Below, piece by piece: positions 50,029-59,419 of a stretch of 64,000 nt of DNA. Source of the DNA: Alicyclobacillus sp. SO9 (GTDB lineage: Bacteria; Bacillota; Bacilli; Alicyclobacillales; Alicyclobacillaceae); assembly GCF_016406125.1 (NCBI RefSeq), contig NZ_CP066339.1, positions 1,860,001 to 1,924,000 on the forward strand, written 5' to 3'. The notes below the pieces were generated by a model. It was given only the letters and a program-made list of their open reading frames with translations, was not told the DNA's origin and searched no databases. Position numbers and translations under genes: made by a program. How positions within the stretch are numbered: the stretch's first letter is position 1; the number at the start of each line of letters is the position of its first letter.

Positions 50029-51819
50029 ATGATCCCTATTAGTGAGTTTCTCAACAGACTAGAGTGTTCCGCTGAGCAACTTGCGGGGCAGAACCGGATG
50101 GACAGTCTAGCAAGAGACGTGGTACTACTCAACCACCAAGACCAAATTTGGCTTACTCGCCAAAAGACGGACGAGTTTGAGAGCGCATTGGTGTTTGTTC
50201 AGTCGCGTATGTTTCCGGGCTATCTGTCTGCATTTGATTTGCTCTTGCGTTTTCTCAAACAAGCCGGGGCAGTGGGGGTCCTTTTCCAAGGCGGTAACCG
50301 ATCCGACTTTTCCAAGGCAACCGTTATGCTTGCAGAAAATTTGGAACTTCCGTTAATTTGGGTTCCAAATCCTGTGAAATACTCTACCATGGCCCGACAC
50401 TTTTACAGTTCGTTAATTGCTCAACAACGGCGGCAGCAGGCTAAAGTCGCCGGAGTACGAAGGGACATGGAGTCTCGCTTGTTTGAGTCGTTTACACTTC
50501 ATGCTTGGTTGAAAGACCTAGCGGAGACCCTTGATTCGACGACAAGATTACGCCTATCCAAGTTAGACGCTTCGAAACCGGTGTGGCAGAACTATCGCTC
50601 TTCAAGTGACACTGGGCGTGATACACTCGTTGTGCCTATTAAGATCCTAGAGAAGCGTTATGAGCTTTGCGTCTCTCCTTCGGCCGCATGTCCTCTATAC
50701 GATCCCGATATCCAGCAAGTGTGGATAGACGAGTTAGCCGGTCTCTTGGCTGCGCAAGTTTCCTATCTATTGTTGCTGGAAACACCAGGTATTCTCATGG
50801 AGCATAATTGGGTAACATCGTTTGAGAGTCTCGTATACTCAAGCATGAGAAGCATGCCAATGTTCACGATGCCAAACGCATCTAATCAAGGTGAAAACAG
50901 GCATTCTGATGTATTTGTGCCAGACGTGGTTGAGCCCGTATCTATGCTACGTCGCCTCGACCTGCTCTCTCTTTCTCCGGTCCCGTCTATTTCAGTGCTA
51001 TGGATGACTTCTACAAGTGTAACGAGTCATCAGGGATCTAGCGATCACGCGGAAACCGGTGTTGATGAAGGTGCAACTTCTCTAACCAGACCCTATGCTT
51101 ATCGGTTATTTCGGGATGACATGCTTGTCTTGCGCGGCCATGCTCTTAATCTTCTTCGCCACGCGCGCTTTTCTACTGGGATGCAGTATGACTTGCTCTC
51201 TTGTGTTCCGTGGCGAACTTGGAAGTCGAATGAAGGGATTGTAGTCATTTGGGTTCCGTTTGCAAAAACTGCTACCTATCCATCAGAGCGCATGATCCGC
51301 GACTTTGTCAGTCAGTTGTCGGCACGAGTTCAGGTTCCACTTCGCGCATTCTTTCATCGAGAGGACTTGCTTGAGGACGTTACAGAGGCTCAAGACCTGT
51401 TGACGCAGGTGGTTAATGTCTTGGAAACGTCCTATCCAGAGTTCTTAAGTCAGCCAAGCGGGTCACAGAGCCTGCAATTCTCCGAAACTGGCCGAGATAT
51501 GGCAAATGTCATTCTTCAAGGGACGAGTCCAGAAACCTCATACCAACATGCGTTGGGACTGCTAAAACCAATCCTTGGCGATAAAAACCACTTGTCACTG
51601 ATAGAAGCACTTGAGGGGTATTTGGAGTGTGGTGGTAAAATCCAACTTGCTGCAAACCGATTACATCTTCATCGCAACACCATGCGCTATCGGTTGAACC
51701 GTTTGGAAGAACTGCTGGGTGTTTCTCTCGCAGACGCGGAAGTGCGTTTTACTTATCAAGTCGCCGTACGCACATGGAGACTTAACAATGGTGATGCGGG
51801 GGGAGCCTTGTCTCCCTAA
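50029..51819 (+). CDS. PucR family transcription regulator
   Basis: 596 residues. The N-terminal purine-catabolism-type domain (DVVLLNHQDQIWLTRQKTDE, FLKQAGAVGVLFQGGNRSDF, NLELPLIWVPNPVKYSTMA) and the C-terminal PucR helix-turn-helix (LIEALEGYLECGGKIQLAAN, RLHLHRNTMRYRLNRLEELL) are clear. Family members switch on genes for use of purines, hydantoins and other cyclic ureides. It is followed by its own terminator and then by a permease and the hydantoinase-type genes, which it most likely controls. Confidence 0.92.
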   Translation: MIPISEFLNRLECSAEQLAGQNRMDSLARDVVLLNHQDQIWLTRQKTDEFESALVFVQSRMFPGYLSAFDLLLRFLKQAGAVGVLFQGGNRSDFSKATVMLAENLELPLIWVPNPVKYSTMARHFYSSLIAQQRRQQAKVAGVRRDMESRLFESFTLHAWLKDLAETLDSTTRLRLSKLDASKPVWQNYRSSSDTGRDTLVVPIKILEKRYELCVSPSAACPLYDPDIQQVWIDELAGLLAAQVSYLLLLETPGILMEHNWVTSFESLVYSSMRSMPMFTMPNASNQGENRHSDVFVPDVVEPVSMLRRLDLLSLSPVPSISVLWMTSTSVTSHQGSSDHAETGVDEGATSLTRPYAYRLFRDDMLVLRGHALNLLRHARFSTGMQYDLLSCVPWRTWKSNEGIVVIWVPFAKTATYPSERMIRDFVSQLSARVQVPLRAFFHREDLLEDVTEAQDLLTQVVNVLETSYPEFLSQPSGSQSLQFSETGRDMANVILQGTSPETSYQHALGLLKPILGDKNHLSLIEALEGYLECGGKIQLAANRLHLHRNTMRYRLNRLEELLGVSLADAEVRFTYQVAVRTWRLNNGDAGGALSP

Positions 51820-51851
51820 GTGTAACCACTGTAACTATTGGTAAGATCCGA

Positions 51852-51882
51852 TTGTGCAAAGCGCACAAATAGGTTTTTTTTT
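51852..51882 (+). terminator. Rho-independent terminator after the PucR gene
   Basis: TTGTGC at 51852-51857 pairs with GCACAA at 51863-51868, followed shortly by a run of nine T. A clear terminator, though the stem is short. Confidence 0.75.
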
Positions 51883-51969
51883 CGTTCAAGATATCCATAT
51901 ATTTTGAATTGATTATAAATTAAGATAAGTGTACAGCTTATGCTGAAACCTTGGGGGGAGGAAACAAAT

Positions 51970-53319
51970 GTGAGAAAGCCGGAGAACGAAGTTCACAAGC
52001 TCGACGACTACTCGCTGTCCAGGGTTCCTGAGCACGATAGGCGTCACTGGTTTGGGATTGCAACGATGCGCTTTGGCCAGATGTCCGCATTGTCACAGTT
52101 CCTGCTTGGTGCGACGTTAGGGTTCGGGATGCGTTTCTGGACGGCATTCTGGGCGCTGACCTTGGGTGCAGTGATTCTAGAAATCGTCTCAATCTTCGTT
52201 GGTATTGCTGGTATGAAAGAGGGCCTCAGCACGACTATGTTGGTTCGCTGGGGTGGATTCGGTCGATTGGGATCAGTTCTCGTCAGTGTCGTCATCGCCA
52301 TCTCCTTGATTGGTTGGTTTGGCGTACAGAACCAGGTATTTGCCGACGGGTTGAATCAACTGCTTGGCGGGCCGGTGTGGCTGTGGTCGATTGTTACTGG
52401 ACTGTTAGTTACCGTTATCGTTGTATATGGTTTTCTCTCCATGGGGTACACCGCCTATATTGCTGTACCGCTGTTTATGGTTGTGGCGTTCATCTCTATT
52501 GGGAAGGCACTCAGCCATCAATCCTTGGGTCATTTGATTGCGATGGGGGCACCAGGTCATGTACTTTCGCTCGCAGCAGGGGCCAGTATAGTGGCAGGTG
52601 GATTCATCATTGGAGCGATTATCTCACCGGATATGACTCGGTATAACCGGTCGGTTACTGATGTAGTCAAACAGACGGTGCTCGGTATCACGTTGGGTGA
52701 ATATCTAATTGGTCTGATTGGCGTGTTGTTGGCCCATGCTGTGAAATCGGGCAACGTTATAACGATAGTCATGTCTACAAGTGGCGTTATCGGTACCGTT
52801 GTTTTGGTCACAGCGACGATTAAGATCAATGACTGGAACCTGTACTCATCGTCACTCGGTATCGTGAATCTGTTTGATGTAGTATTCCACAAGAAAATCC
52901 ATCGGGCAAGCGTCACTATCCTCTTTGGTGTACTTGGGACCTTATTGTCTGTCTTTGGAATTTTAAATCACTTCATCGGCTTTCTGACACTCTTGGGGGT
53001 TGCAGTACCTCCAATCGGTGGAATCCTGGTGGTCGAATACTTCTTCATCCGTCGGTACAAAAGCGATTTAGACAGTTCGCGCTTAAGCGGTGCGCTGCCC
53101 TCAGCCTATGAATCTTGGAATCCAGTCACCCTTATTGCTTGGGTCGCCGCATTCCTTATCGGTGAATTTGTACACTGGGGTATTCCATCACTCAACTCTT
53201 TAGTTGTTTCTGCAGTGGTGTATTTCATCGTAAGCAAAGCTGTAAACCGCAGGCAGATTGTCACATATGGGCAAGTCGAAACGCGAGAATGGCAAGCAGA
53301 GGTTCGCGAATCGCTATAG
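51970..53319 (+). CDS. NCS1 family cytosine/purine permease
   Basis: 449 residues from GTG 51970, with GGGGGGAGG eight bases upstream; ATG 51940 is less likely. About twelve membrane helices can be traced, for example FLLGATLGFGMRFWTAFWAL, WLWSIVTGLLVTVIVVYGFL and GLIGVLLAHAVKSG. The N-terminal VPEHDRRHWFGIATMRFGQM and the SAGASIVAGGFIIGA-type helix match cytosine permease (CodB-like) of the NCS1 family. It probably imports the substrate of the DUF917/hydantoinase genes that follow, a cyclic amide such as a hydantoin or pyrimidine. Confidence 0.92.
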   Translation: MRKPENEVHKLDDYSLSRVPEHDRRHWFGIATMRFGQMSALSQFLLGATLGFGMRFWTAFWALTLGAVILEIVSIFVGIAGMKEGLSTTMLVRWGGFGRLGSVLVSVVIAISLIGWFGVQNQVFADGLNQLLGGPVWLWSIVTGLLVTVIVVYGFLSMGYTAYIAVPLFMVVAFISIGKALSHQSLGHLIAMGAPGHVLSLAAGASIVAGGFIIGAIISPDMTRYNRSVTDVVKQTVLGITLGEYLIGLIGVLLAHAVKSGNVITIVMSTSGVIGTVVLVTATIKINDWNLYSSSLGIVNLFDVVFHKKIHRASVTILFGVLGTLLSVFGILNHFIGFLTLLGVAVPPIGGILVVEYFFIRRYKSDLDSSRLSGALPSAYESWNPVTLIAWVAAFLIGEFVHWGIPSLNSLVVSAVVYFIVSKAVNRRQIVTYGQVETREWQAEVRESL

Positions 53320-53356
53320 TACTTTTCGCTGCTCTCATCTGAGGTTCACTCTTACG

Positions 53357-53380
53357 TGAAGACGGGGTGACCCGTCTTCA
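53357..53380 (+). terminator. Hairpin between permease and DUF917 genes
   Basis: TGAAGACGGG at 53357-53366 pairs perfectly with CCCGTCTTCA at 53371-53380 over a GTGA loop. There is no T-run behind it, so it may lower read-through or protect the upstream mRNA end rather than end transcription fully. Confidence 0.5.
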
Positions 53381-53420
53381 TCGCTTCAATATAAGATTTT
53401 ACACTACAGGTGGTGGGAAA

Positions 53421-54503
53421 ATGAAAAGACTGATTCATGCGGAAGACATCGAGTACCTCGCATTGGGTGCAACCGTACTGGGCACTGGCGGGGGTGGCGA
53501 TCCATACATCGGTGCATTAATGGCTGTGCAGGCCATCGAAAATCATGGGCCAATAGAACTGGTGTCCATCGATGAATTAGACGACGACGCACTCGTGATT
53601 CCATCTGCGATGATGGGCGCTCCGACCGTCATGATTGAGAAGATGCCAAGCGGAGATGAACCCATTCAGGCTTTTCAGCAACTCGAAAAGTTCTTGGGTC
53701 GTAAAGCCGCAGCAACAGTAACGATTGAGGCCGGTGGACTGAATTCTACGATTCCCTTCGTCGTTGCTGCGGAACTTGGGATCCCAGTTGTCGACGCTGA
53801 TGGAATGGGGAGAGCTTTTCCTGAGATCCCCATGACGACATTGCATGTCGGCGGTATTTTAGCCACTCCGATGATGGTCGTTGATGAGAAAGGGAACTCC
53901 GTCCTGCTGTCGACAAAAGACAATGCATGGACTGAGGCGCTGTCCCGAAATGCGACTATCACAATGGGCGGATCGTCTATGTTAGCTCTTTACTCGGCAG
54001 AGGCGAAACGCATGCGTAACAACTTAGTGCACGGTACTATCTCCAAGGCAATTCAAATTGGCAAGCTCCTTGCGAAGCATGAAGACACGTCGGTCCGGCT
54101 CGCAAACCTGCTGAAATTCGTAGGTGGAGAGGAACTTTTTAGAGGGAAGATAACAGATGTCATGCGTCGTACGGTGGGGGGCTTTGCGCGAGGAACTGTG
54201 AGCGCGGAAGGTCTAAGTAAGGACGAAGGAGCGGTCTGTCGGCTAGAGTTCCAAAACGAAAACCTGATTGCCATACGCAATGGGACACCAATTGCAACTG
54301 TGCCTGATCTCATAACAGTGCTAGATCAGGAAACTATCCGTCCAATTACCACGGAGGAGCTTCGATATGGGCAACGGGTCGTTGTCATTGGTATTCCTTG
54401 CGCAGATGTGTGGCGCCGTCCGGAGTGTTTGGAACTGGTGGGACCCCGGTATTTTGGATACGACATAAATTTCACACCACTCGACGTTCCTGTATCACTA
54501 TGA
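53421..54503 (+). CDS. DUF917 family protein (copy 1)
   Basis: 360 residues from ATG 53421, AGGTGG upstream. The family signature LALGATVLGTGGGGDPYIGA is at the N-terminus, then VIPSAMMGAPTVMIEKMPSG, TIEAGGLNSTIPFVVAAELG, VVDADGMGRAFPEIPM and FQNENLIAIRNGTPIATVPD. DUF917 proteins accompany hydantoinase/oxoprolinase proteins; a thiohydantoin-desulfurising activity is known for one branch. It is the first of three copies here, and with the next gene forms a pair. Confidence 0.9.
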   Translation: MKRLIHAEDIEYLALGATVLGTGGGGDPYIGALMAVQAIENHGPIELVSIDELDDDALVIPSAMMGAPTVMIEKMPSGDEPIQAFQQLEKFLGRKAAATVTIEAGGLNSTIPFVVAAELGIPVVDADGMGRAFPEIPMTTLHVGGILATPMMVVDEKGNSVLLSTKDNAWTEALSRNATITMGGSSMLALYSAEAKRMRNNLVHGTISKAIQIGKLLAKHEDTSVRLANLLKFVGGEELFRGKITDVMRRTVGGFARGTVSAEGLSKDEGAVCRLEFQNENLIAIRNGTPIATVPDLITVLDQETIRPITTEELRYGQRVVVIGIPCADVWRRPECLELVGPRYFGYDINFTPLDVPVSL

Positions 54504-54569
54504 ATGGACGTGTGAGTTAATGGACCGCTTTGTCGTCTTTTATGGACTATCAGCAAAGGAGTAGATACA

Positions 54570-56177
54570 ATGTCGCATCGCTTGGGAATCGATGTCGGGG
54601 GAACCAATACTGACGTAGTGTTGCTAAACAGTGACAACGAGGTCGTTGCCAAAACAAAGGTTGCTGTCACTACTGATATTGTTACCGGAATCCGGACTGC
54701 AGTGGCACAGGTTCTTGATTCAAGCGGGATCAATCCTGCTCAAATCACTCACGCCATGCTGGGCACCACGCAGGTTACAAATGCCATCATTGAACGCAGT
54801 GAGCTTAATGATGTCGCAATTATACGTTTGGGTGCGCCCGCGACGAGGGCAGTGAAACCCTTAGCAGGCTGGCCAGAAGACCTGCGCGAACGTTACGCAA
54901 AGTATTCGTGGATTGTTGGAGGCGGTCACGAGTTTGACGGGAGAGAGATTGCCCCCCTTGATGAAGAAGAGTTGCAGTCTATTGCACATTGTGTGAAGGG
55001 CAATGTTGGTGCAGTTGCAGTGACTGGTGTCTTCTCACCTGTAAATACGTCCCATGAAGAACGTGCGGCACGAATCTTTCGCGAAGTGCTTGGCGAGGAT
55101 ATCCCTATTTCGTTATCCTATCAACTCGGCAGCGTAGGGTTGCTGGAACGCGAAAACGCGACGGTCTTGAATGCGGCGGTCTCAAATGTTGCCAAGCGGG
55201 CAACGCTGTCATTCCAGCAAGCACTAGTCGATCTCGATGTCTACGCAGACTTGTACTTGGCGCAAAACGACGGAACCTTGATGTCGGTGGACTACGCGTT
55301 GCTATATCCTATTCTGACGATCGCCTGTGGCCCAACCAACAGTATGCGCGGTGCGGCACATTTGACAGGCATGGCAAATGCCGTTGTCGTAGACGTCGGC
55401 GGCACCTCAACGGATGTTGGTGTGCTGGTCAATGGGTTTCCACGGGAGTCGTTTGTTGCCGTTGACGTTGGTGGCGTTCGAACAAACTTTCGCATGCCCG
55501 ATTTGTACTCGCTTGGTCTTGGGGGAGGCAGCCTCGTGATAGAGAAAGGTGACGATGTTACCGTCGGGCCCAAGAGTGTCGGATACCGGATCGTCCAAGA
55601 AGGACGTGCATTCGGTGGAAGTACAACGACATTTACAGATGTTGTCGTTGCTTTAAACAAAGCCAAAGTTGGAACACATGAAGTTGATGTGCCGCACGAA
55701 CTAGCAGACACGGCGTACAAAATGGCAATACAGAAAGTGGCTGAAGCAGTCGATCGCATGAAAACCAGCGCCAAACCTGTCCCACTAGTGCTTGTTGGTG
55801 GTGGAAGCGTACTGTTGCCAAACGAGTTTGAGGGTGTTTCTGAGGTCCATCGCCCAGAGAACTTTGATGTTGCCAATGCGATTGGTGCTGCGATTGCGCA
55901 GGTTAGTGGACGAGTCGATCGGATTTTTGCCATGGATAAAAAATCACGCGATGAGGTCCTGGAAGAGGCAAAGTCGATTGCCTTTGCCGAAGCGATTCGA
56001 GCTGGTGCAGACGCTTCCACGATGGAAGTCGTGGAAGTGGAAGAGGTTCCAATTGCGTACTTACCGGGGAATGCCGTGCGCATCAAGGTAACCGTCGCCG
56101 GAACACTCGCTTCATACCATGCAGAGAGCAGGGTCAATTCACCAGATGTGAGAGCAGACGCCAATGCGGATTACTGA
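54570..56177 (+). CDS. Hydantoinase/oxoprolinase family protein (copy 1)
   Basis: 535 residues, AAAGGAG upstream. The N-terminal actin-like ATP site LGIDVGGTNTDVVLLNSDNE, then the MLGTTQVTNAIIERSELNDV turn, PISLSYQLGSVGLLERENAT, ILTIACGPTNSMRGAAHLTG and VVVDVGGTSTDVGVLVNGFP are the hydantoinase A family plan. Such proteins open cyclic amides using ATP. It lacks the large C-terminal domain of full 5-oxoprolinase. Its end overlaps the next DUF917 gene by 14 bases, so the two are coupled. Confidence 0.9.
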   Translation: MSHRLGIDVGGTNTDVVLLNSDNEVVAKTKVAVTTDIVTGIRTAVAQVLDSSGINPAQITHAMLGTTQVTNAIIERSELNDVAIIRLGAPATRAVKPLAGWPEDLRERYAKYSWIVGGGHEFDGREIAPLDEEELQSIAHCVKGNVGAVAVTGVFSPVNTSHEERAARIFREVLGEDIPISLSYQLGSVGLLERENATVLNAAVSNVAKRATLSFQQALVDLDVYADLYLAQNDGTLMSVDYALLYPILTIACGPTNSMRGAAHLTGMANAVVVDVGGTSTDVGVLVNGFPRESFVAVDVGGVRTNFRMPDLYSLGLGGGSLVIEKGDDVTVGPKSVGYRIVQEGRAFGGSTTTFTDVVVALNKAKVGTHEVDVPHELADTAYKMAIQKVAEAVDRMKTSAKPVPLVLVGGGSVLLPNEFEGVSEVHRPENFDVANAIGAAIAQVSGRVDRIFAMDKKSRDEVLEEAKSIAFAEAIRAGADASTMEVVEVEEVPIAYLPGNAVRIKVTVAGTLASYHAESRVNSPDVRADANADY

Positions 56178-57324
56178 ACAAGACTTAGAGGAATTGTCTA
56201 TTGGAGCAGCTATTCTTGGCACAGGCGGTGGTGGCGATCCGCTGATTGGGAAACTGATGGCCCAGCAAGCGATTGCTGAGTACGGCCCGGTCGAACTGAT
56301 ATCAGTGGACGATTTGAAAGAAGATGACGTTGTGTTTCCAGTGGCCATGATGGGCGCGCCGACGGTGTTCTTGGAGAAGGTCCCAGCTGGTCAGGAAGGG
56401 TATGCAGCGGTGAAGAGGATGGAACGCCACCTTGGTAAAAAGGTGACAGCGTTGTGTCCCATTGAGTGTGGTGGGATGAATAGCATGATCCCGTTTGTTG
56501 TTGCGGCCCGCATGGGCGTGCCCGTGGTGGACGCTGATGGTATGGGGCGCGCGTTCCCGGAACTGCAAATGGAGACTTTCGGTGTGCTTGGTGTACCTGG
56601 GACACCGGCATGCATCGCGGATGAGTGGGGCGATGTGGTGCTGTTTGAGACAATCGATAATATGCGGCTTGAATCATACGCAAGGGCAGTCACGATTCAG
56701 ATGGGGGGTTACTCACATCTTGTTGACTACCCGATGAATGGGAAGCAGGTGCGGGACACCTCGGTACGCGGAACAATCTCGATGGGCATCGAGATTGGCA
56801 GGGCTGTGCTAGCGGCACAGCGTGATCTTCGCGATCCCGTTCAAGCCGTCCTCGAAGCTACTCGACATAGCATCTATGGCCACGGAATTCAGGTGTTCGC
56901 AGGTAAGGTGATTGACGTCTCCCGCCGAACCACTGATGGATTTGCCGTAGGACGGGCGCAACTACAGGGGCTCGACGAATATAGTGGGCAAACCATGGTC
57001 ATCGACTTCCAAAACGAGAACCTTATCGCTGTGGTGGATGGGCACGTAGTGGCTAGTGTACCAGACCTCATCACGCTGATGGACCCTGAAACGGGCATTG
57101 CGGTAACGAACGAGCGTGTACGTTATGGGCAGCGTATGGTGGTGATTGGAATTCCAACGCCGGAAATTATGCGTAGTAAGGCGATGCTGAATGTGTGGGG
57201 GCCACAGCAGTTCAACCTCGACATTCCGTTTATCCCGCTTGAGGAGGCGTACCCGGCCTTTTACCAGCACGTGGGTGTACCGCCGGAAAAGGAGTTTCGG
57301 CTATCTGCAGCTCGTGCCAGGTAA
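56164..57324 (+). CDS. DUF917 family protein (copy 2)
   Basis: 386 residues, starting inside the end of the hydantoinase gene. The family text is complete: LSIGAAILGTGGGGDPLIGK, VFPVAMMGAPTVFLEKVPAG, CPIECGGMNSMIPFVVAARM, VVDADGMGRAFPELQM and IDFQNENLIAVVDGHVVAS. It is closer to copy 1 than to copy 3 by eye (both have GGDP and GMGRAFPE followed by a Met strand). It ends with a short charged tail, and the broken DUF1177 gene follows 18 bp later. Confidence 0.9.
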   Translation: MRITEQDLEELSIGAAILGTGGGGDPLIGKLMAQQAIAEYGPVELISVDDLKEDDVVFPVAMMGAPTVFLEKVPAGQEGYAAVKRMERHLGKKVTALCPIECGGMNSMIPFVVAARMGVPVVDADGMGRAFPELQMETFGVLGVPGTPACIADEWGDVVLFETIDNMRLESYARAVTIQMGGYSHLVDYPMNGKQVRDTSVRGTISMGIEIGRAVLAAQRDLRDPVQAVLEATRHSIYGHGIQVFAGKVIDVSRRTTDGFAVGRAQLQGLDEYSGQTMVIDFQNENLIAVVDGHVVASVPDLITLMDPETGIAVTNERVRYGQRMVVIGIPTPEIMRSKAMLNVWGPQQFNLDIPFIPLEEAYPAFYQHVGVPPEKEFRLSAARAR

Positions 57325-57342
57325 AGGAGGGAGAGGTCCGCT

Positions 57343-57612
57343 GTGACACTGAGGCAGACCTTGGATATTTATGATCTGCTCGACGACCCACAGGTAACTG
57401 GCCTACGTGTGATGGGGTCCCCTGTCGACATGTTGACGAAAAATGAGCACGAGGTATCTCCAAAGAGGGATGCTATCTTGTCTATCGATACAACAAAAGG
57501 TAACCGTGTCTTTAATCACCACGGTATTGCTGACTTTTGCTGTCAGAAGGAACAAGGCATCACCGATTTTTCCGAGGTGGCGCCAGGACGACAACCGTTT
57601 CACGCACTATAA
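57343..57612 (+). pseudogene. Truncated DUF1177-like gene
   Basis: AAAGGAGGG precedes GTG 57343. The product starts VTLRQTLDIYDLLDDPQVTG, which is how DUF1177 proteins begin, then jumps to AILSIDTTKGNRVFNHHGIA, a piece I recall from the C-terminal half of the family, and stops at 57612 with unrelated text. The central 150 or more residues are missing. A deletion within an operon gene, with later frame damage, is the best reading. DUF1177 genes commonly keep company with DUF917 and hydantoinase genes, which supports the assignment. Confidence 0.6.
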
Positions 57613-57712
57613 TGCAGATTGCGATATGTTTCAAGGTTAGTTTTTAATCAGGACCGGTCCTGAAAGAAAGGATTGACTTTACATTCGACGGGTTTTCAAG
57701 GAGGAGTAGCAT

Positions 57713-59419
57713 TTGAATCTGAGACTTGGAATTGACGTTGGTGGCACCAATACAGATGCGGTAATCCTCAATCCTTCCGGCGAACTCCTCGCTAAAGCAA
57801 AGCGCCCCACAACCAGTGATGTAACAAACGGCATTCGTAATGTACTGCGGGCTGTGCTCGAAAGTGAAGCAGGGAAACGCATAGAGAGGAAAGCTATTGT
57901 ACAGGCGATGTTGGGAACTACACACTGCACCAATGCCATCGTAGAACGAAAGGGACTCTCCAGGGTGGCTGTTCTTCGCATTGCCGCTCCAGCTTCCTTG
58001 GCCATACCTCCGCTGTCCGATTGGCCGGAAGATTTCGTTGAAAAGCTAAACGCTCAAGTGGAGATTGTCGAAGGGGGACACGAGTATAACGGACAAGAAA
58101 TTGTCCCGCTCAACGAGGGGGCTATTCAGCATTTCGCACACCGGGTGCGCGGCGTCCGAGCCGTGGCCGTGACAGGTATCTTTGCACCTGTGTCGGATGC
58201 ACATGAGCGGCGTGCCGAGCGAATATTGCGAGAGATTCTTGGAGATGAGGTATCTATCACTCTCTCGTCGCAAATAGGAAGTGTGGGACTTCTCGAGCGG
58301 GAGAATGCGACCATCTTGAATGCTGCACTAACGGATGTAGCCATTCAGGCCACGTCTGCGTTTAACGAAGCCTTGTCAGCAGAATGTATTGAAGCTGACA
58401 AGTACTTCTCCCAAAACGACGGCACCTTGATGCGCTTCGAGTATGCACTCAGGCATCCGATTTTGACTGTCGCCTCTGGGCCAACCAACAGTCTGCGTGG
58501 CGCCGCCTATCTGACTGGTCGAACTGATGCGGTCGTTATCGATGTTGGTGGTACTACTTCCGACATTGGGGTACTCGCGAACGGTTTTCCACGTGAATCC
58601 GCAGTCGCCGTTGAAATTGGTGGCGTGCGCACGAACTTCCGAATGCCAGACCTCATCTCAAAAGGCTTAGGTGGTGGTACGAAAGTCATTATCGGAGGAA
58701 ACACGAACCATTCCTGGTATCCCGGCACGACCGTACAGACGGGTGCCACTGGGCACGCGCACAAGAGCGAGACTGTGGCAGAGTACGCGAGACAGAACGG
58801 ATATGAGGGTCAAGCACCCGTACAAGTTGGACCCGAAAGCGTTGGCTACAGATTGGCACAGGAGGCCCAAGTCTTCGGTGGTGGCACGCTGACCATGACT
58901 GACATTGCTACGCGCACTGGAGCGGTTCAAATTGGTGATCCGGAGCTTGTCTCAGAAGTCCCTCTAGGCGCCGTACGTGATTCCCTCATCATAGCACGGG
59001 AAATGCTTGCAGACGGTCTTGATCGAATGAAGACCTCCGCGGCAGCGGTACCTCTGATTGCAGTTGGGGGTGGCAGTTTCTTGGTTCCCAATGACCTTGA
59101 AGGCGCAAGTGAAGTCCTCCGACCCGAGAACAGTGACGTCGCCAATGCCATAGGTGCGGCTATTGCACAGGTCAGCGGTGAGGTTGACCAAATCTTTATG
59201 TTGGGTGAAGCGGGTCGCAGCGCAGCACTCGCGGGAGCGAAGGCGAAAGCCATTGAACTCGCGATTAAAGCAGGTGCTGACAAAGACCAAGTTCAAGTGA
59301 TTGAAGTGGAAGAGGTTCCACTAGGGTACATTCCGGGAAACGCCTCCCGAATCCGTGTGAAGGCTGCAGGCCCGCTCGTCAGGCTTGCAACAATTGGTAC
59401 AAAGGAGGATCGTGGATGA
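57713..59419 (+). CDS. Hydantoinase/oxoprolinase family protein (copy 2)
   Basis: 568 residues from TTG 57713, with AAGGAGG eight bases upstream. Family motifs repeat those of copy 1: LGIDVGGTNTDAVILNPSGE, MLGTTHCTNAIVERKGLSRV, SSQIGSVGLLERENATILNA, ILTVASGPTNSLRGAAYLTG and VVIDVGGTTSDIGVLANGFP. It carries an insert of about 35 residues near 325-360 (TNHSWYPGTTVQTGATGHAH) that copy 1 lacks, which may change substrate choice. It overlaps the third DUF917 gene by 4 bases. Confidence 0.9.
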   Translation: MNLRLGIDVGGTNTDAVILNPSGELLAKAKRPTTSDVTNGIRNVLRAVLESEAGKRIERKAIVQAMLGTTHCTNAIVERKGLSRVAVLRIAAPASLAIPPLSDWPEDFVEKLNAQVEIVEGGHEYNGQEIVPLNEGAIQHFAHRVRGVRAVAVTGIFAPVSDAHERRAERILREILGDEVSITLSSQIGSVGLLERENATILNAALTDVAIQATSAFNEALSAECIEADKYFSQNDGTLMRFEYALRHPILTVASGPTNSLRGAAYLTGRTDAVVIDVGGTTSDIGVLANGFPRESAVAVEIGGVRTNFRMPDLISKGLGGGTKVIIGGNTNHSWYPGTTVQTGATGHAHKSETVAEYARQNGYEGQAPVQVGPESVGYRLAQEAQVFGGGTLTMTDIATRTGAVQIGDPELVSEVPLGAVRDSLIIAREMLADGLDRMKTSAAAVPLIAVGGGSFLVPNDLEGASEVLRPENSDVANAIGAAIAQVSGEVDQIFMLGEAGRSAALAGAKAKAIELAIKAGADKDQVQVIEVEEVPLGYIPGNASRIRVKAAGPLVRLATIGTKEDRG